This document shows positions 6,742-10,386 of a DNA stretch of 10,386 nucleotides, in pieces (within the stretch, counting starts at the first letter, position 1; the number at the start of each line of letters is the position of its first letter). Source of the DNA: Deltaproteobacteria bacterium (GTDB taxonomy: Bacteria; Desulfobacterota; Dissulfuribacteria; Dissulfuribacterales; UBA3076); contig JAUWHV010000141.1 of assembly GCA_030605675.1 (NCBI GenBank), forward strand, positions 1 through 10,386, written 5' to 3'. The translations under genes were made by a program, and so were the position numbers. The notes below the pieces were generated by a model, which did not search any database, had not been told where the DNA came from, and worked only from the letters and a program-made list of their open reading frames with translations.

Positions 6742-6905
6742 CTCCTCGGTTTCGCATCTCATCTTCAGGCCATCTTTGATCGATTTTCAATCGCAAAATC
6801 CTCAACATAACACTGCTATGCCTGCGGTTTTGCTCAATCAAATCGACCAAATCCGACCTAAATCTGAGCGCGAATTCCAATGACTTATTCTTTTACGGGT
6901 CCTAA
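6721..6905. repeat. 185-bp imperfect palindromic element
   Basis: The outer arms 6721-6744 and 6882-6905 are reverse complements at 22 of 24 positions (core TTAGGACCCGTAAA and TTTTACGGGTCCTAA). Middle arms pair loosely (6757-6778 with 6847-6868) and inner arms pair again (TCGATTTTCAATCGCAAAA at 6780 with TTTTGCTCAATCAAATCGA ending 6846), leaving a loop of about 24 bases. This is a MITE- or REP-like unit without heptads and thus of another type than its neighbours. Its left arm contains the CDF stop codon. It fills most of the 244-base gap before the Hsp70 gene and could end or stabilise the CDF transcript. Confidence 0.72.
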
Positions 6906-6928
6906 GGACCATTTAACACGCTTCATAT

Positions 6929-6934
6929 TATAAT
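6929..6934 (+). promoter_or_regulatory. Candidate -10 box for the Hsp70 gene
   Basis: A perfect TATAAT lies 51 bases before the Hsp70 start, directly downstream of the palindromic element. The region 16-18 bases upstream (GGACCA) does not resemble a -35 box, and no heat-shock (sigma-32 or CIRCE) signature is seen. If used, the leader would be about 45 bases. Confidence 0.35.
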
Positions 6935-6985
6935 GGGAATTCAAACCACAGTTGAATTTTTTCTTCATTGTCTTAGTGTGAACCT

Positions 6986-9805
6986 ATGAGCATGAAAGCA
7001 AGATATATAGTCGGAATCGATCTCGGGACTACCAACTCTGCCGTGGGCTACGTGGATCTCCATGATGCAAGTCCAGGCTCCATCAATATACTCACCTTTG
7101 ACGTACCACAGATTGTAGGCCAGGGTCGAGTGGCCGGAAGGCCGACTTTGCCGTCATTCCTTTACCTGTCAGGGGAATATGATCTCCAGGCCGGGGCAAC
7201 GTCCCTTCCCTGGGACCCTGAGAGGACCTATGCGGTTGGCTCCTTTGCCAGGGATCAAGGGGGGCTTGTGCCCGGAAGGCTGGTCTCTTCAGCCAAGAGC
7301 TGGTTATGCCACGGGGGGGTGGACAGGGAGGCCCCTATTCTTCCGTGGGGCGCAGGGGTCGAGATAGACAAGGTTTCACCTGTTACCGCGTCATCCCGCT
7401 ACCTTCAGCATATCAGAGAGGCCTGGGATCATAGCATGCCTGAGCCTCTGGAAGCGCAAATGGTGGTCTTGACTGTGCCGGCTTCCTTTGACGAGGTCGC
7501 GAGGGAACTTACTGTACGGGCAGCAAAGGAGGCGGGTCTGCCTACCGTGACTTTATTAGAGGAGCCTCTGGCTGCCTTTTATGCATGGCTCTCCTTCCAT
7601 GAAAGGCAATGGAATACTTCTCTGCACCCGGGAGATCTCCTTCTGGTATGTGATGTCGGTGGTGGTACGACCGACTTTACCTTGATTTCCTGTGAGGGAG
7701 ATACGGACACTCCCAAGCTTGAAAGGGTGGCAGTCGGGGACCACCTGCTTTTAGGCGGGGATAACATGGATCTTTCCCTGGCGGCCTTGGCGGAAAAGGC
7801 CCTTAGCCAGGAATTGGACACTGCCCGTTGGAATGCATTGTATCATCAGTGCAGGCAGGCAAAGGAGAGCCTTTTAGAAGATGGGGGGCCGGAAAAAGCC
7901 ACACTCAGGCTTACAGGCCGTGGGCGATCCCTGATTGGCGGCACTATGATGACAGATCTTCACCGGGATCAGGTGAATGATGTCCTCATTGAAGGTTTTT
8001 TCCCCGAGGTGGGTCTTAAAGCAGGCGATTCCCTGGAAAGAGGCGAGACCGGTCTCAGGGAGATGGGGCTTCCCTATGTAAGCGATCCGGCCGTGACCAG
8101 GCATTTGGCCCGTTTTCTCTTAAGGCAGGGCGGAGGCCGGATGCCTACTGTGGTGCTCTTTAATGGGGGTGCACTCAAGCCCGGTTTGATACGAAATCGC
8201 CTAAAGGGGATATTGACATCCTGGTCCGGACGCCCTGTCAGGGTTTTAGACAGCAGGTCCCTTGACCTGGCGATATCCTGGGGTGCTACATATTACGGAC
8301 TGGTTACACAGGGTCTCGGGCTTCGAGTGGGCGGAGGTATGGCAAGGTCCTACTTCGTGGGGGTGGCCATGGACGAGGAGGACCGGCCCCCTATGGGAGT
8401 CTGCCTGGTGGAGAGGGGGACAGAGGAGGGTAAAGATGTAGAGGTCTTAAAGACCTTTCGGGTCCGGACAAACAGGCCAGTGAAGTTTTCACTCTACAGC
8501 TCTACTACCCGTAAGGGAGATAAGGTGGGAGATCTGGTGCCGGTGGATTCCGAAGACCTTATCGAGCTTCCACCACTCCAGACAGTTTTACGTTACGGCA
8601 AGAAGGGACGTGATGTACAGATTCCTATCAGATTAGGGGCAAAGGTCACGGCCATAGGGACCCTGGAACTCTATTGCGAGTCCCAGGAAAGCCCACACAG
8701 GTGGCGTCTTCAGTTTCAGCTCAGGGATTCAGAAATAAATGGCGCAGATTTAACCTCTCAGGTTGAAGGAGTGCGGGTGGCCCCATCTGATGAACAGATG
8801 GAGCAAGAGCCGAAGGGGCTGTCCGAAGAAGACCTTAAGGCCCTGGAGGAGGCCAGGGAAGAGATCCGCAAGTGCTTTGTGCCGGATAAGGGAGACAAAG
8901 CCCTTGCACCATCACAACTCCCAAGGCGTCTGACAGAGTGCATGGGCATGGAGAAGGACTTGTGGTCACTTCCTCTGTTGCGTGCCCTGGGTGATGCATT
9001 ACTGGACATAAAGGCCGGACGTGGAAGATCACCGCAACACGAGGCCAGATGGTATAACTTGACGGGCTTTTGTCTCCGTCCCGGGACCGGCGAGGTTACG
9101 GACCCGTGGCGAATCAAGAAGATATGGCCTTTTTATTTTGATGGCCTGGTTTTTTCAAAAGAGATGGAGCCAAGGCTTCAGTGGTGGATCTTCTGGCGGC
9201 GGGTTGCGGCAGGTCTGGGCTCCGGGCAGCAGACACAGATATTTTCTGCCATGTCCAGTGCTTTATTGCCTGTCCTGTCCAAGAGGCGCAAGCGGGCCAA
9301 AGTGAAGCCGATTAAAGTATCTCAGGAGGAGAAGCGTGAGATGTGGCTCTTTGCCGCCAACCTCGAACGACTTGAGATATCCGGTAAGACAGAGCTCGGT
9401 AGGGAACTTGTCGCAAATCTTGTTAAAAACCGGTCGTGGCAGGGTGCCTTGTGGGCACTTTCTCGCATAGGCTCAAGGCAACCGCTTTATGGACCTGCCA
9501 ACAAGGTGGTGCCTCCCGGAGAGGTATCGTCCTGGCTGGAGGCCCTGAAAAAACAAGAATTAAAGCAACCACGCAAGCTCATTAATGCCGCGGTCTCCAT
9601 GGCAAGGCTTACAGGAGACAGGACCAGGGACCTACAGACCGCTTTCCGCCAAGAGGTAATCACCTGGCTCCAGTTGTTAGGGGCCGGTGAGAAGAAACTG
9701 GAACCATTACGGAAAGCCGTTCCTCTTGCAGGAAAAGAGAAAAACCATGCCTTCGGGGAGAGTCTGCCGGAGGGCCTTATCCTGGAGCAGGTAGATGACA
9801 AGTGA
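6986..9805 (+). CDS. Hsp70-family (DnaK-like) protein with long C-terminal domain
   Basis: This 939-residue cytoplasmic protein has an Hsp70 ATPase domain: phosphate-1 motif GIDLGTTNSAVGY (10-22, catalytic D12), VPASFDEVARELTVRAAKEAG in the connecting region, E193-P194 (counterpart of DnaK E171), phosphate-2 motif DVGGGTTDF (223-231) and adenosine motif VLFNGGA (390-396). A substrate-binding-like beta region follows (about 485-580), then a Glu-rich linker (600-630) and about 300 helical residues resembling DUF3731, a region known from long bacterial Hsp70 relatives. It is far longer than DnaK (about 640) and lacks the usual DnaK C-terminal tail. Such proteins are thought to be specialised chaperones with unknown clients, often beside a second Hsp70 gene; none follows here within the window. 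ATG 6986 and ATG 6992 are both possible starts; neither has a strong ribosome binding site. Confidence 0.88.
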   Translation: MSMKARYIVGIDLGTTNSAVGYVDLHDASPGSINILTFDVPQIVGQGRVAGRPTLPSFLYLSGEYDLQAGATSLPWDPERTYAVGSFARDQGGLVPGRLVSSAKSWLCHGGVDREAPILPWGAGVEIDKVSPVTASSRYLQHIREAWDHSMPEPLEAQMVVLTVPASFDEVARELTVRAAKEAGLPTVTLLEEPLAAFYAWLSFHERQWNTSLHPGDLLLVCDVGGGTTDFTLISCEGDTDTPKLERVAVGDHLLLGGDNMDLSLAALAEKALSQELDTARWNALYHQCRQAKESLLEDGGPEKATLRLTGRGRSLIGGTMMTDLHRDQVNDVLIEGFFPEVGLKAGDSLERGETGLREMGLPYVSDPAVTRHLARFLLRQGGGRMPTVVLFNGGALKPGLIRNRLKGILTSWSGRPVRVLDSRSLDLAISWGATYYGLVTQGLGLRVGGGMARSYFVGVAMDEEDRPPMGVCLVERGTEEGKDVEVLKTFRVRTNRPVKFSLYSSTTRKGDKVGDLVPVDSEDLIELPPLQTVLRYGKKGRDVQIPIRLGAKVTAIGTLELYCESQESPHRWRLQFQLRDSEINGADLTSQVEGVRVAPSDEQMEQEPKGLSEEDLKALEEAREEIRKCFVPDKGDKALAPSQLPRRLTECMGMEKDLWSLPLLRALGDALLDIKAGRGRSPQHEARWYNLTGFCLRPGTGEVTDPWRIKKIWPFYFDGLVFSKEMEPRLQWWIFWRRVAAGLGSGQQTQIFSAMSSALLPVLSKRRKRAKVKPIKVSQEEKREMWLFAANLERLEISGKTELGRELVANLVKNRSWQGALWALSRIGSRQPLYGPANKVVPPGEVSSWLEALKKQELKQPRKLINAAVSMARLTGDRTRDLQTAFRQEVITWLQLLGAGEKKLEPLRKAVPLAGKEKNHAFGESLPEGLILEQVDDK

Positions 9806-9859
9806 GCGATTAGCCTTTAGCTATTAGCTATTAGCGGTTAGGTATTAGTTTAATGGTAA

Positions 9860-10031
9860 CCGTTCACGGAACGGTGAAATTAGAAATTGGTTTCTTCATC
9901 TGATAACTCTTCTGCAAATTTGTAGACATCCAGCTCGTAAACTCGTTTCATCTTTTCCTAATTTCCAATTTCAAGCCGTTCATCTCTCCCCAATTTCTAC
10001 TTTCCAATTTCAAGTTTCAAGCCGTGAACGG
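9860..10031. repeat. Hairpin element with CCGTTCACGG ends
   Basis: The ends CCGTTCACGG (9860-9869) and CCGTGAACGG (10022-10031) are reverse complements, and each is continued inward by GAAATT-type heptads: GAAATTAGAAATTGG on the left, and CAATTTC, TACTTTC, CAATTTC, AAGTTTC (9991-10018) on the right. A further right-hand arm at 9959-9972 (TAATTTCCAATTTC) lies nearer the centre, followed by a partial border AGCCGTTCA. The left and inner right arms enclose the S23-like remnant on the minus strand. The 14 bases GTAACCGTTCACGG at 9856-9869 also occur unchanged at 159-172. Confidence 0.7.
9880..9951 (-). pseudogene. Remnant of a four-helix-bundle (S23/IVS) protein gene start
   Basis: On the minus strand AGGAAAAG precedes an ATG (9951-9949) that opens a 23-codon frame reading MKRVYELDVYKFAEELSDEE..., ended by TAA inside the heptad arm. 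The pattern LDVYKxAxELSDE is typical of the N-terminal helix of four-helix-bundle proteins related to those encoded in 23S rRNA intervening sequences, which are about 110-130 residues long. Only the first helix remains, so it is a truncated remnant if the match is right. The ribosome binding site abuts the repeat arm. The identification rests on memory of the family and a very short peptide. Confidence 0.45.
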
Positions 10032-10079
10032 CTACTGATATCCTTTCTACCGGGTTAGGTTTTGCATAACCCTGAACGG

Positions 10080-10104
10080 TGAACCCTGAGCCTTTGAACC
10101 CGTG
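10080..10104 (-). repeat. Inverted copy of the GGTTCAG repeat arm
   Basis: This 25-base stretch (TGAACCCTGAGCCTTTGAAC and on) is the reverse complement of 168-192 with one mismatch. It therefore repeats the left arm of the hairpin at the other end of the window, but no matching partner arm is seen beside it. Preceding bases 10067-10079 (AACCCTGAACGGT) add further heptads. It may be half of a decayed element. Confidence 0.65.
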
Positions 10105-10259
10105 CTTTGTTTAGTTGCTTTCATGCGCCTTAATCGTCTTAACTAACAATCTTATAAGCTAAGATCATGCCAGTACGAACAGGCAAAGGATATCTTTAAA
10201 TATTGCAGATACTTATCCACTGTAACACCGAGGATGTAAGACAAAATAGCCGTGAGAAA

Positions 10260-10322
10260 TTGCTCCAAAATGGAGCACTATTGTTCCAAAATGGATCACT
10301 ATTGTTCCAACCTGAATTGAGC
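10260..10322 (+). promoter_or_regulatory. Three tandem 21-bp operator-like units
   Basis: Units start at 10260, 10281 and 10302. The first two hold dyads TGCTCCAAAATGGAGCA (perfect, 7-bp arms) and TGTTCCAAAATGGATCA (one mismatch pair); the third keeps only the half-site TGTTCCA. A 21-base period equals two helical turns, so bound proteins would sit on the same DNA face. This is the usual look of upstream sites for a dimeric regulator, for example a sigma-54 activator, controlling a gene to the right of the window. No sigma-54 promoter follows before the window ends. Confidence 0.45.
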
Positions 10323-10386
10323 GGTTAGCTAATAGCTAATAGCTAATTTTGTAATAGCAAAACATCCCGTAATCATTAAACGTAAC

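Larger units (their letters stand above)
9806..10347. repeat. Compound nested repeat region
   Basis: Directly after the Hsp70 stop come heptads AGCTATT, AGCTATT, AGCGGTT and AGGTATT (9819-9846). Their complement, three AGCTAAT units, stands at 10327-10347; 19 bases match perfectly (9817-9835 with 10328-10346). Between these arms lie the hairpin at 9860-10031, the GAACCCT block at 10080-10104 and the 21-bp units at 10260-10322. Bases 10105-10259 hold nothing I can name. GAGCGATTAGC (9805-9815) and GAGCGGTTAGC (10319-10329) also form a near-perfect direct repeat at the two ends. The layering suggests repeats inserted into repeats. Confidence 0.62.

Noticed and set aside
10044..10066. GG-N10-GC spacing (CCGGGTTAGGTTTTGCAT) like a sigma-54 promoter
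   Set aside because: The -24 element lacks TGGCAC, no gene follows closely, and the operator-like sites lie downstream, not upstream.
10210..10220. TTATCCACT resembling a DnaA box
   Set aside because: It is a single 8-of-9 match with no cluster, AT-rich unwinding region or origin genes.
9806..10386. tRNA, rRNA or other structured RNA gene in the right-hand gap
   Set aside because: No cloverleaf, T-loop GGTTCRA with acceptor pairing or rRNA-like stretch was found; the symmetry is explained by the repeats.

Overview
All six convincing genes lie on the + strand. The gene set (a MobB-type GTPase with a C-terminal extension, a stand-alone Smr protein, dTMP kinase, ComEC, a CDF transporter carrying a FeMo-cofactor-type tail, and a long Hsp70) together with AT-rich gaps full of period-7 hairpin repeats suggests an uncultured sulfate-reducer-like member of the Desulfobacterota (former Deltaproteobacteria). 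That placement is inference from gene style; the window holds no rRNA or other phylogenetic marker.

Layout. 1-428: a strong hairpin at the left edge, two IS-end-like direct repeats, a 14-bp palindrome and a large hairpin element with GGTTCAG heptad arms. 429-1079: mobB-like gene. 1080-1348: a second large hairpin element (AGCTGAA/AGCTTTG heptads) and a 19-bp inverted repeat just before the next start. 1349-2748: smr and tmk, overlapping by one base (TGATG) and presumably co-translated. 2727-2922: GAAATTA-heptad element that supplies the tmk stop codon. 2953-5415: comEC. 5421-5559: a second GAAATT-heptad element holding an inverted copy of part of the first, so comEC sits between inverted copies. 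5566-6741: CDF transporter with a C-terminal NifX/NifB-like domain. 6721-6905: a 185-bp imperfect palindrome whose left arm contains the CDF stop codon. 6986-9805: a 939-aa Hsp70-family protein. 9806-10347: a nested compound of heptad hairpins containing a 23-codon remnant that resembles the start of a four-helix-bundle (23S rRNA intervening-sequence, S23) protein. 10260-10322: three operator-like 21-bp units.

How it fits together. The genes are mostly housekeeping or stress functions without one obvious pathway: molybdenum cofactor maturation, ribosome rescue or nucleic-acid processing, dTTP synthesis, DNA uptake, metal efflux and protein folding. Only smr-tmk looks tightly coupled. The unusual part is between the genes. 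Nearly every gap is occupied by a long inverted-repeat element; most are built from 7-nt tandem units, with a different heptad in each place, and several form the actual ends of neighbouring genes. They share a border motif (CCGTTCACGG), a 25-nt loop, and in two cases the same start-of-gene sequence, so they appear to be one dispersed family of small mobile or recombining hairpins.
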